DNA of 64,000 nucleotides from Solanum dulcamara. Taxonomy: Eukaryota > Streptophyta > Magnoliopsida > Solanales > Solanaceae. Location: contig NC_077242.1 in assembly GCF_947179165.1 (NCBI RefSeq), forward strand, positions 43,641,097 through 43,705,096, written 5' to 3'. The position numbers were made by a program, and so were the translations under genes. Shown here piece by piece: positions 35,101 to 46,717 of the stretch. The stretch's first letter is position 1; every line of letters begins with the position of its first letter. The notes under the pieces were generated by a model, which was not told the origin of the DNA, did not search any database, and saw only the letters and a list, made by a program, of their open reading frames with translations.

Positions 35101-38029
35101 AGTATAGAATAGGTGCGTACTGACGTTGATAATTTGAGAATCCTTAGCCTCGTATAGTCCTTCTTGACTCCTTTCAAAACTCTAACTGGCACTCTACCTT
35201 TTGGGTTTTATTTTTCCATTCTCAGAGTTGGCTTTCATAGTTGTTTTGTGCTCCGTCTATCATTACCTAATATAATTCCGAAGAAACTTGGCATATAAGT
35301 CTACCATCTTTTGGTAACCCATTAGTTCTGCTCCCCTTGGTTAAACCATTTCACGATTTACTTATCCCAGCTTGTAACCCTTTAGATACGTTATCTCGCA
35401 TCATTCTTTACCTCTACAAGAATATGAGAAGGTGTTCACCTTAATCTGAGAAATACCTTAGTGTTGTCTCGCTAGGTCTTATGTGTTACCTTGCTATCTT
35501 CCCTCTCATCTAACAGTCAGTATTGGGATAGATCTTTGGTCCAATCATGACCACGCCTTACCTTGCCCATAGTACTAATTTCATCCCGACAGTTTGGCTT
35601 ACTTATCTTCATAGCTTTTGGTGGGGTATCCAAAATATCATAATTGCCTTGTCATTATTAAGCACCTATTCCTTTTATCCTGTACTTACTTACTTAGCAT
35701 GATGCTTATATATACATACCTGTAGGTTGCACAATCATTCTGATGCAACTTATAGGAGGTAAACGTAGTCTTTCCGTCTCCTGGTTCATTCTACTGTACA
35801 CATCTTATTCACATTGAAACTTTCTTGTCCTATCTTGTTATTCTCCTTTTTTTTCCTTTATTCACTCTTTTCTCTTCTCATCCCCTATCATAGGAGGTTT
35901 TGTGTTTCTTTTTCCTCGATTATTTACCTATTGCAACATCATTTGCGACCGATTCTATAGACAACATCTTGGCTCTTGACCCAGCATGATGTCATTATCC
36001 TTCGTAGTATCTCTTGAGTTATTTGATATCCTTTTATTGCTATACCTTTTTCTTTTCATACTCATTCACCTTCTAGAATTATGTCATTCAAGGTCTTGTT
36101 AAAACTTCTTAACACTACCTTACATAGCATTCTGACTTCTATCCAACTATTGACGACTTTTAGATCTTTCTAACTTGGTTCAGCAAGGGATCTTATTGGA
36201 GTTTAAGCATCCATCTCAAATATGTTGCCATATCAATTGCTTCCATCGTACCTTTGCAATTTTCTCACTTGCTTCCCCCCTTTAGAGGGTACTTACACCT
36301 TTATCCTCTTATACCTTATTCTATGTCTCTATGTCCAGTCTCAATTTCGTCCAATCTCCTTCCCCAATTTACTTGGTACTATATCATGTCCCCGTCTTTC
36401 TGCATATTTTTCCAACCTGGTTATCCGCATACAGAGCCTCGGCTAAATTATAAAGTGACGAGAACCTTTCCATATCTAATATGATATCTCATCTACTAAT
36501 CGGTACTTGAATAATGTGACCTAGGAAACAACTCATCCAAGGCCACCTTTTACTTTTCCTTATGAAAGGTTAACACCCACTGGTAGTTGTTGCAACTTTT
36601 AGCTAGGTAACAATTGTATTCCGACCAAGATTGTCCAAGTTCTCTTAGAGTAGTAGCTTTATCCCAACCTATGCCCTTTGTTTCTCAGGTGAATGTAGGT
36701 CACATCATTTATTCCCTAAGTTGGCCATCTTTATCTTTGAAAAGTACCACTATTTTTGGGGCGATGTTGTGTACACGTATCTTTCCTTTATAACTTAAGC
36801 TCCATGCTCTTACTACGTACCTAATGCAGGCTTTTAACTTAGTTAACATCTACCAAGTGCGCCTTATTAGCGGTTCTACTTTATCCCCACATTGTTGTAC
36901 AACCTTTAAACTCATACTTACGTATTTCCCTTTTAGTTCATGCTCATATTCAATTCATAACATCTCTCTGGGGTGCTTCTGTTAGCATTTCATTTTCCAA
37001 TTAGTTGGTAGAGAACTAATAAGCTGTTATCATAAATATTTTCCAACCATCGTTGGAAGAAACTAGAATCTCTTAAACATCACAAGACCCATATGGTCTC
37101 CCCCTAGGTTTATCCTCGAGTCATGAACAACTTATCTAATTCTCAACTAAGAGTTGGGGGCTTGGTACTTTGCAAGAAAAGTGGAACTCAATCGCGGGAC
37201 ATATTATCCTTTAACCTAGCTTTTTTTTCTCTTCTTTTTGGTCCTACGGCACAAATACGGCTGGAGGTATCGTGGTCTGAACTTTACTACTTAAATTGGC
37301 TTTCGATTCTCCAAGATAAAATTCTCTAAGTAAAAAGGGTTCCCCTTATCGACGTCCTAAAGGGTACCTCTTACAGCTTTAGTTAAACATAATAGGGGTA
37401 CTTGGTATCAATTTCTAAGACATCTCAAGAATCCATGTTGCATTCCCTTTTCTTATTCTAGAAAAATTTCGACAGAGTTTTCTCTATATTCCTCACTATT
37501 CCACTACCTGCACGCAGAAAATACCAACAATGCCTCACAGGGCCAACACAAATATATATTTATATCATATCAACACCACACAGGGCTTCCAATATCATCT
37601 CATATCGCAGCCACACAGGGCTTCCAATATCAACAATAGTATAAAAATAATAGACTTACCTCGTATGTCCAACTTCGAACTGCATTTGTTGCCCTTTCCT
37701 GTCTACTTTCCTTTTAGGTTTTTGCCTTTACATTTCAATCATATGTCAATACCTTACCCAACAGATATCTCCCGTGCCTTTAATTACCTGCGTGCTTCAT
37801 AACTTCCCATGTCGTCAATTACTTCCTTTTATTGATGTCATCCTTCTACTAAAGGCCAAGGTTAGTATAAGAAGGTTTCTTATTACTCGGATCTATATCA
37901 CGATCTCAGCTATGAAAGAAAGGTAACATCCTAAATGTCCTGTAGCCTTCTATTTATAGATATGGCGTGCAGCACATCAATAATCAAGACTCTACTAGAC
38001 ATGGTCTGCAGACAACCAAAGGACAAACT
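35101..38029 (-). other. E internal region without recognisable genes
   Basis: Nearly 3 kb of C/T-rich (plus strand) sequence where gag, protease and RT would be expected. I found no conserved RT, protease or zinc-knuckle motif on either strand. Plus-strand frames at 36222-36484, 37123-37329 and 37530-37802 have no visible domain and run against the element. A local duplication of cacacagggcttccaatatca occurs at about 37577-37636. Confidence 0.6.
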
Positions 38030-38041
38030 GCTCTGATACCA
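38030..38041 (-). other. E primer-binding site (initiator Met tRNA)
   Basis: gctctgatacca on the plus strand is tggtatcagagc on the minus strand, a perfect match to the usual tRNA-iMet primer site. It starts four bases from the 5' LTR end. Confidence 0.9.
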
Positions 38042-38045
38042 CTTC

Positions 38046-41038
38046 CGTCATGACCCAACCCTGTAGGCCGCGACTGGGGTCCGAACTGGACCCCCGTATA
38101 CATGTTTATAAGTTGTGGCCAAGTCAAACTATAAATAACACAATAATACGCAACATAACCCTATTGGGTGATAGCATTTTCATAAATCTGTAGCCTCTTT
38201 CATTTGTATCACATCATGAAAGGGCATGCAAGCCAACAAGGCTGCTATAATATAATAATATATACCATACATCATGTAGACCCAGCTGAACCAAACTGAC
38301 ATATACAACCCACATATACATATCTACAGACCTCTAAAATAATAATGATAACATATGGCGGGACAAGGCCCCCGTCGTACCTCTGAATAACCAAAAACAA
38401 TTATATACATCAGTGGCCAGTATCAAAAACTAGGCTCCAATAAAATAGAGCCTCTTCCAGCTGAGCTGAATGAAATCCTAACTAATGAACTCCCAAAACC
38501 TATATTTGTACCTGCGGGCATAAAACGTAGCCCCCTGAAGAAAGAGGGTCAGTACGACATATGTACTGAGTATGTAAAACATAACATGATACAACTAGAA
38601 GTATATCTGAAATAGAGAAGTAGGGGATAAAATATCAAATTAGGAACCTATACCTGGGAAAGTAAAATCATGCATGATCAAGTTTTCAATATAGCAGGCC
38701 CTATTAGGGATCCGGTGAGTCATATCTGTAGAACCATCACCTCTTTATTACAACACATCATATATATATATATATATACTCGGCCCTCTAGTGAGGGCGC
38801 GATGAATAATATAGTGGAATTGAGCTTGAATCTTATAACTGGCCCGGGACTAAGAGAAGAAGTGTTACAGTATAAACGAGAAGAGTAGTGAGAAACAAAA
38901 CACAGTTTAAATGATTATTAGAGACTCAATGAAGTCATTAAGCGAACCATCACTTGGAGATCAGGTAGGAAGTATCTGACATATACCCTCTAAATGTCTC
39001 TAAAGACTAAGTAAAAAGGAGTTTTGGAACTCTTAGAAATATACCAGTGTGAAATATCTTATAGCCGTCTGAGCATTGGTTATCTCAGAGCCTTTCTCTT
39101 TTAAAAGAAGAGTTTTTTCTAATCAATCACTATACCGTCACATAGAAGACTCGAGGAATAGGAGTTTATTTACTTTAAGAGTCTTAACATCCAGAACTGA
39201 TCAAGAGTCTTGAAGTCATATTCAGAACCTACGAATGAAGTTGCACCAAAGCTTAAATCATCCATAGTCTACATGTAAGACATGCCAAAAGAAAGAAGAT
39301 ATAGTTTCACATACTTATTCAAAAAACATGCCAAAAGAAAGCTTCACATACCTCGTATGAACTTCTCTTAATCACGTCCACATCATCGCCCTCCAAACCT
39401 ATTTAATATGGAAGAAATGTGAGTATCAACAACCTTAAACTTTTCAGTTCCTTTAGTTGCACTTTGGTATTTATGGAACCTATGTCCTTGTTCGTCTCCT
39501 CGACTAGGTCTTTAATTAGTTAAGGCGTTAACGAAATTGGACAGCACCTCCCCTATAATATGCCCTATCCAAATTTCTAATTACATCCCTAATCACTACA
39601 GCCAACAAACAACAACATCCTGCATCATATATACACCCAAAACATGGCAACATTACACAACACAAGCTCCAAACCACTTGCTAAAAATTATGATATCAAA
39701 ATAGGGTTTCTAGTCTTTATTTCGCAAAGCCTTTAATTATAAAAAACAAGGGGTCATGTGTCTGCAACCAGAAGAACCCACAACCCTATTAGAACACATT
39801 TAGGCCCTGCAAAAAAACCCCACACACCTTCAACAGCATACCACAAGCACAATACTTTACTTCGACGATAATTTAACTATAGCGACTACAATTTGGATTG
39901 TCTCCAACGTCAAGCATTCCTATACCATTTTTACGTTTACAGACACACACAAGGCATATAATACACTCCATAATAATACCATAAATCCAAATTGAAAGGA
40001 CAAACCTTACCTTATCCAAAATTGGCCAAAACTGCCAAATTGCAACTCGGAACTTCTCCAAACGTGCCAAAATTGAGCGGGTTGTTTGTTTCACTTCTCC
40101 GCTATCCCAAATTGAAATTTTATGTTATAAAACATAATTATATATCCTTGGTACAACTAAAATATTTAATTCACAGAATAAAACTCGGAGGCTTATCCTG
40201 GCAGCCCCAACCCGTAGCCCTCTCTCTTGGCCCTCTAGGTTTCTTTTCAGCTTTCTCTCATTCCTTCCAAGTATAAAACTAAAAACACGGTTCCGTAGGC
40301 ACCATGTATATATACACCTTATCATGGTTGAGGAATACCCTAGACAATTAATTCATGGAGAAAAAATTGAAGAACTTACCTTTAATTCTTCCAAACCGTG
40401 GCTGCCTTTCTTTTTCCTCCAGCATTTTCTCTCTTTTGTTTTCTGAAGTTTCAGGTCTAAATAGAATAATAAATGACTTAGTAGTCATCCAAACACACAT
40501 ATATACACCTTATTAGGAGGTGACACATGTCATCGCCATAGGGTGATACGTGTCTAGCCCATATTGGGCCACATCAACCATGCAGCCAATGAGGGGCTGT
40601 CACGTGTCCTTGGTAGGCCCCACCCCTAAGTAGGTGACCCCAAGCAGGTGGGTCACCTGCTTTCTTGAGGTGCTGCCACGTGTCTCCTTCTTAGCCTGCC
40701 ACGTGTCCTTCTCTTCTCTTCCTCATGGGTTCATAATCTCGTCTTATTTTAAGAGCCTATGTAATCCGTGCTACGTAAGCTTGGTATGTTCTTAAGTAGT
40801 CAGGTGTATAAGACTTCTAAATTAGTAGCTTACATAGGTAAATCGAGTCCTACGACTCGTTACTTGGCCTCCAACTCTTTCTGACTTCCCATGACCATAT
40901 TTCCAACCTTCCCTCTCATGGGTTATCACATTTTTCTTTCCTTAGAGTTGTGTAATAGAGTAGTAAATTATCCGACTCACTTCATAACTTCTAAGAAGCT
41001 TAAGAGACACTCCGAGCTCAAGAGTGAGGGGTGTAACA
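38046..41038 (-). repeat. E 5' LTR (right)
   Basis: It runs cgtcatgaccc ... ggggtgtaaca on the plus strand, 2,993 bp. It parallels the left LTR throughout with scattered substitutions and keeps the segment the left copy has lost (about 39145-39415, which includes the aacatgccaaaagaaag motif). Hairpins lie at about 38528-38580; a TA run is at 38760-38778. Confidence 0.88.
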
Positions 41039-41942
41039 ATATTATATGAGCATTAATACATATTTTTGGCAGTAGTATTGAGCACCAATTTGGAAAAGAG
41101 TTTAGAAAACTCAAACCCCATGAACTATGTAGCCAGCGTAGGATAGAATCGTGTCGTTGGTTCAGGCTATTCCTCACTTCAGTCCCTAATACAAAATTTT
41201 ATATGGATCCATGCATTGAGTTTATATCCCTTATCCTAGAAAGGTAATGGAAAGCTCTGGCAATATGAGCAATACGCTATATCATCACTAGGCTCATAGT
41301 GATGGTTTTCTAGTAGAGAAATTCTCCAAAAAGAAAAAAATTATATTTTTACGAGTTGTATCTATTATTATATTTTGTTCTAAAGGTTTGAAATTTTCAT
41401 TATACTTGCATACTTTACTTTCAATCTGTTACATTAGCTTTCATTTCAATCGAGTATTCTATGACTATGTTGCCCTTAGCTACTTTACATACTGTACATT
41501 CAAGGTAATACCGCCTTTCAATGCTGCATCATTTAAGATGCAAATATAGATTTTAGAGATCATCAATAGATGCATCATTAAGGATCATATTTCTCTAGTT
41601 TTTGGTGAGACCTCCATGCTTTTAGAGTAACTCTTTTCTAGTTTATCTATTTAATTAATAGTTGTTCTTTTGAGGTCGCAGTGGGCCTATCCTTGTACCT
41701 ATCTACAGTTATTTAGAGGCTTAATAAACAGAGTAGAGAGTTAGTTCAATATTTCAAACTTACGTTTTAAACATTGATCTTTGTTTTATATACATCTAGA
41801 GCATTATAGATAGTTTTTATGAGTTTATACTTAAGTATTTAAACTGCTAACTACATTTACACTTTTATTAGTAAGTTAAGTTTTTCGCTTAGAAATCATC
41901 CAGGACAATAATTCACTTAAGGTATAGACTCAGGGCATGACA
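41039..41942 (+). repeat. Element G LTR, segment 2
   Basis: This is the continuation of G's LTR after E, ending gggcatgaca just before the primer site. It aligns by eye with the inverted LTR of element I (for example gagcaccaatttgg, actcctcactt, and taggtacaagga inverted at about 28010). No genes; the minus-strand frame 40977-41177 straddles the E boundary. Confidence 0.8.
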
Positions 41943-41946
41943 AACT

Positions 41947-41958
41947 TGGTATCAGATC
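41947..41958 (+). other. Element G primer-binding site
   Basis: tggtatcagatc follows the LTR end by four bases and matches the tRNA-iMet primer site tggtatcagagc except for one G-to-T change. Confidence 0.8.
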
Positions 41959-42160
41959 ACAGAGTTCAAGAGTCATAGGATGTCAATAAAGTTGTATGTA
42001 GTAGATTCCTTCTTATCAGTGTGAAGCATGCCATATTTATAATAGAGAGGCTACAAGATATTTAGAAATATCACCTATGTTTCATACTCTAAATTCTTGC
42101 AATAGAGTTTAACTCTATAAAAGGTCCTTCTAACTGGTGCATTTTAATGTTATCAAATCA

Positions 42161-43400
42161 TGCCTCCAAAACACATCATCTTCCAAAGGAACGTCGCCAA
42201 CACTAAGTTTCCACTGACTACCATTCTTCCATCTTTGAGGATGTAAATAAGAAATATAGCACATTTTTCTGACCAAGCTAATAATGTTGAAACTCAAGAG
42301 GTTCCATAGACACTTGATCCATACCCTCCTCTCATTTCAGAGGGGAAATTTGGAGGAGCTATTACTATACTGACTTAATTGATATCTCCTAACCAGGTCA
42401 TCAAGGCACTCCAATTACTAGATCTAGTTCAAAAGAGTCTTCAATGTTAACAAGGACCAGATATTTCTTGAGTATGAACCTACCAATTGTCATATAGTCC
42501 AAGGTAGAGAAGGATCACCAAAATTCTCAAGTCCATGCATGCTACTGAGGTCGAAGGAATTGAGCTTGTTTCTTATCAGCTCAAGGATACAGCTAACATC
42601 TACTATAATAAGTAGGAAGAGATTCGTGGTGGAGATTCTGGTCCAACTACATGGGATGAGTTGGAGAGTGCATTCTTAACCATTTCTTCCTAGAGAGTTG
42701 AGAAAGGCGAAGGTAGAAGAGTTTTTGAATCTAAAGAAGAAGGGATATCTAGTACATGAGCTTAGTTTTAAATTCATTTAGTTGTCCAGGTATGCTCAGA
42801 TATGGTCCCTGATGTGAATTCCAAGATGTGGAAGTTTGTTTTTAGATTAGGCAAATATGTGAAAAAGAAGTGCAAGGCCACCCTGCTGGTTTCTCATATG
42901 GACAACTCCAGACATATGGTTTATGCACAACAGGTTATGGAGGACAAGAAGAAAGATAGGGAGGATCATCAAAACAAGAAAGCAAGGTCGGTAGGAAATG
43001 AGTCTAACCACCAGAATAATAGTAATTACGACCGGTCATTCTTATAGAAGAGGTCTTTATACTATGCACCATTATTGGCAAATGCACTGGCATCAAATAA
43101 CATGAATGATTAGAGGTCAGAGAGTAACCAAAATGTTAGAGCTGAGGGTACTCATTCCTAATGATATGTGACCTAAGGTTCTTTGTAAAGCCACCTTGTG
43201 GTAAGTGTGGTAGAATCCATTTGGCAGAGTGTCGTGATAGCACTAGTGGTTGGTAGAAGTATGGTTAGATAGGCCATTATATGAGGGGTTTTCTGATTGA
43301 AAAGTAAGGTAATAGTGGAAATAAGGCCTATTCTTCTTCAGCAGCACAATCCGGTAGTGTTGCCCAAAGGGGCACTACTTCAAGAACACATGGAGGTTCA
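42161..43400 (+). pseudogene. gag: Element G gag remnant
   Basis: The start is ATG 42161 (MPPKHIIF), like element I. Landmarks are ELVSYQLKDTANIYY at about 42560, TWDELESAF, then the open frame 42802-43047 (MVPDVNSKMWKFVFRLGKY and SHMDNSRHMVYAQQVMEDKK). A degenerate cysteine region (CGKCGR, about 43195) and a second knuckle with Cys changes lie at 43190-43300. Stops occur at about 42446, 42470, 42615, 42690 and 43048. Confidence 0.85.
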
Positions 43401-43429
43401 AACTGTTTCTATGCTATTGCTAGTCGCTA

Positions 43430-43900
43430 AGATCAAGAGAACTTTCCATATGTGGTCAATGGTATACTCAAAGTCTTTTATCTTAATGTTTATGCATTTC
43501 TTGATCTAGGTGCAATTATTTTCTTTGTGACTCCATATATAGCTGTAAAGTTTTGGATCCGTCCTAAACGCCTTCTAGAGCCCTTCAATGTTTCTACTCT
43601 AGTTGGTCAGTCCATTCTAGCTAATATAGATTGTACAGTATTTTTCTATCATAAAGACATAACAAATGACATAGTTAAGTTGGATATGGTGGATTTTGAT
43701 GTCATTCTAGATATGGACTGACTTTAGTCTTGTTTTGCCTCGGTCAATTATAGAACTTAAGTTGTCAAATTTCAGTTTCCTAATGAGTTAGTCATTGAGT
43801 GGAATGGTAGTCAAACAGTGCTTAAGGGTTGTTTCATTTCATACCTTAAGGCAAGAAAGTTAGTTTCCAAAGGGTTTATCTACCATATTGTTCGAGTTAA
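43430..43900 (+). pseudogene. Element G protease remnant
   Basis: The open frame 43452-43721 contains YAFLDLGAIIFFVTPY, the active-site region where relatives have LLDPGA: the catalytic Asp survives but Pro is Leu. It ends DVILDMD then TGA in place of Trp. The tail with GCFISYLKARK matches element I. Confidence 0.82.
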
Positions 43901-45290
43901 AGAAACTAGTGTTGAGACACCATTTCTCTAGTCAATTCCAGTCATCAATGAGTTTCCAAAAGTCTTTCTCAATGATCTACCTAAAGTTCCTTCCGACATT
44001 GAGATAGACTTTTCGATAGTTGTCCTTCTGATACTCAGGCTATCTCTATTCCACCATATAGAATATCTCCAGTAGAGTTGAACGAGTTAAAAGATCTATT
44101 GAAAAACCTCTTATATAAGGGTTTAATCAGGCCGAGTATCTCACCTTGGAGCGCCCTTGTCCTTTTTTCATGCTAAAGAAAAATGGTTCCCTTAGAATAT
44201 GTATTGACTATCAGTAGTTGAATAAGGTCACCATAAAGAATAGGTATCCTCTTTCCAGAATCTATGACCTGTTCGACCAACTTTAGTGTGCCACTTGTTT
44301 CTCCAAGATATACCTCAGATAAATCTGTCATTAGTTGAAATTGAGAGAAAGTCACATCCCTAAGACATCTTTCAGAACCCGTTATGGTCACTAGGAGTTC
44401 CTTATTGTGTCTTTTGGTTTGACTAACCCTCTTATAGCCTTTTGAACCTCATGAATAGAGTGTTAAGTAGTACCGATACATATTTGTTGTCATGTTCATT
44501 GATGACATCTTAATCAAACCTAGAAATGAGGAGGAGCATGCCAACCATTTCAAAATAATTCTCCAGAAACTCAAGGACTGAGAGTTATATGGTAAATTTT
44601 CTAAGTGTGAGTTTTGTATTGCATCTGTGGAATTCCTAGGACATATGATATCTGGTGAAGTTATTGGAGTTTATTTGCAAAAGATTGAGGCAATATGAAT
44701 TGGCCCAGATTCATAACCCCGACTCACATAAGGAGTTTTTTGGGTTTCATTGGTTATTAAAGAAGGTTTGTAGAGGGATTCTCATCCATACCATCTCTAT
44801 TGACTAAGATTAACCAGAACAAGACTAAGTTTCAATGGTCGAAAGCTTGTTTCGATGGTCCAAAGCTTGTGAGAAGAGCTTTCACGAATTGAAAACCAAA
44901 TTGACTACTGTGCCTATTTTGTCCCTACCAGAGGGAAAAAATAGTTTTGTTATTTAATGTGATCTACACAGAGTTGGACGTGGTTTTATGTTAATACAGA
45001 AAGGTAAAGTTATATCTTATACCTCCAAACAACTTAAAATTCATGAGAGGAATTACCAACTCATGATCTCAAGTGTACGATAATGGTATTTGCTTTGAAG
45101 ATATGACACCACTATCTTTATGATGCGCATGTGGATGTGTTTACTGACCTCAAGAGTCTTCAGTATGTCTTCAGTCTAAAAGAGCTAAAACTGAGGTAAA
45201 TGAGATGGCTTGAGTTTCTCAAGGATTATGACATAGGCATTCTCTACTACCCAGGTAAAGTTAATGTGTTGCTTAGCAGGTTGTCCATGA
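43900..45290 (+). pseudogene. pol: Element G reverse transcriptase and RNase H remnant
   Basis: RT is recognisable from KKNGSLRICIDYQ (about 44178) through [22 protein letters not shown] and SFRTRYGH (about 44370), but many stops and frameshifts intervene and the catalytic YxDD region (about 44495-44525) is out of frame. RNase H pieces follow (QKGKVISYTSKQLKIHERNY, about 45000-45055). The degree of decay is greater than in P1 or J. Confidence 0.82.
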
Positions 45291-45527
45291 AGAGTATTTC
45301 TCATATCCAGAAATAAAAGAAGGAGTTGTCGAAGGATATGCATAGACTTGTAGGTTTCCGAGTTCACCTTGTGAACTCAAATGAAGGTTGTGTCATTATT
45401 CAGAATGGGGTTGAATCATGACTAGTGGTAGAGGTAAAGGAGAAGAAAGACAAAGACCCTATCCTAACTCAGTTAAAGAAAGATATTCATAAGCAGAAGG
45501 TGATGACTTTTGCACAAGGGGAGATGG
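45290..45527 (+). pseudogene. Element G integrase N-terminal remnant, truncated
   Basis: The frame 45425-45613 begins VEVKEKKDKDPILTQLKKDIHKQKV, the linker before the gypsy integrase zinc domain, and matches up to about FAQGEMV. From about 45528 the sequence is the inverted gag of element H, so the frame beyond that point is chimeric and meaningless. Confidence 0.75.
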
Positions 45528-46717
45528 TGCCAAACATTCTTCTTTATGGTTCCTTCTACACTTCTTGCATATGGGGATGGATTGGCCACTTGGATCGCCT
45601 CCATGAACCTTAGGGTTAAACACCTTATCCTTGTCGAACTTTGGATTCAGAGTGTTGGAAGCATTTTGGCCTAGGTACTTTGGGAAAAATTGAGAATAAC
45701 AACCATTACCGGACCCACCATTGGAAAACTCTCCACCATCGGTACGAGCCCTGTTGGACTCCTTTTTAGACATCTCCTTCAACTCTTCCTCCTTGAATTT
45801 CGTGGCATGATTCATGAGCCTTGAGATATCCATCACCCTGATTAGCATGGCAATTTTGCACTACTTGAATACCAACTCCGAAACACTCGATAGAAACTTT
45901 CTCATATAATCTCTAGAGTTAGATACCATGAACACAATGTGCTTTGACAATTGTGTGAACATAAGGGTGTACTCCCTGACATTCATATTCTTCTGCTTAA
46001 AATTGTTGAATTTTTGAATTTTAGCATCCTTTAGCTCAAAGAGAAAAAAAAGGGTCAAGACACACCTCTTTGAACTTTTTCTAAGTATTGGGACCTGCTT
46101 CTCTTGTTTTCTCACCAATCCATTGATCAGACCAAATTTTAGAAACTTCTTTCAATTGGTAAGAAGACAACTCTGTTATTTCCACCTGTCTTACTCCCGT
46201 AATCCGCACGATCTTATGAATGTTCTATAAATATTCTTGTGGATCCTCATCCAATTTTCACCCATGAAAATATGATGGATCATCCTCATGAAATCATGAA
46301 CCCCAGTTGTTGTCGTACCCATATTTGTGTTTATGAGAGCAACTACCTCTTTATTGGCTTGAGCGGCCACGGCTAGAGAAAGCACATGGAAAGCGGGTTG
46401 GAACTCCGCATATAAGACTTGTTCATTCAAAGGGTAATTAGGAGCTTGTTGCTTCTTCTCAATATTTCTTCTCTCGGAAATTCCTCGTGGAGGCATGCTT
46501 TCGTAATTGCAAAGAGAAAGAGTTAGAGGGGAAAGATTTATAGTTTAACTCTATTGTATGACATAAGAATGATGAAAGATGTGAGATGTTTCCTAAGACC
46601 CCTCATAACCTCCTATTCATAGATGTGGTGCTCTTCACACTAATGACCAAGACTCTACTCAACACGACTTGTTAGACTCTCTAGGAGACCTTAAACCTTG
46701 TGCTCTGATACCATATT
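45528..46717 (-). pseudogene. gag: Element H gag remnant (minus strand)
   Basis: Gag starts at ATG 46496 (MPPRGISERRN). Three minus-strand frames carry it: 46191-46496 (GVHDFMRMIHHIFMG near the end), 45861-46118 (ELKDAKIQKFNNFKQKNMNVREY) and 45459-45848 (MDISRLMNHATKFKEEELKEM, then ICKKCRRNHKEECLA). It is cut just after that cysteine stretch by the junction with G, so the rest of gag and all of pol are missing. A leader of about 220 bp separates it from the primer site. Confidence 0.85.
46702..46713 (-). other. Element H primer-binding site
   Basis: gctctgatacca on the plus strand gives a perfect tggtatcagagc on the minus strand, five bases inside the LTR edge at 46718. It fixes H as a minus-strand element. 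Confidence 0.9.

Larger units (their letters stand above)
31279..41038 (-). mobile_element. E, R-family LTR retrotransposon with both LTRs
   Basis: This is a 9.76-kb minus-oriented element: 5' LTR on the right (38046-41038), 3' LTR on the left (31279-34018), and 4.03 kb between. The tRNA-iMet primer site lies beside the right LTR and a purine tract (aaaaggggggaagaa on the minus strand) beside the left one. The target duplication is ACATT (31274-31278) against ATATT (41039-41043), one mismatch. The internal region is short for gypsy and holds only integrase and chromodomain remnants, so most of gag-pol is deleted or unrecognisable. This copy shows that the R repeats scattered through the window are LTRs. 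Confidence 0.88.

Noticed and set aside
36222..37802. Plus-strand ORFs inside element E as possible captured host genes
   Set aside because: They show no recognisable domain, splice structure or start context; composition is the same C/T-rich background as the rest of the region.
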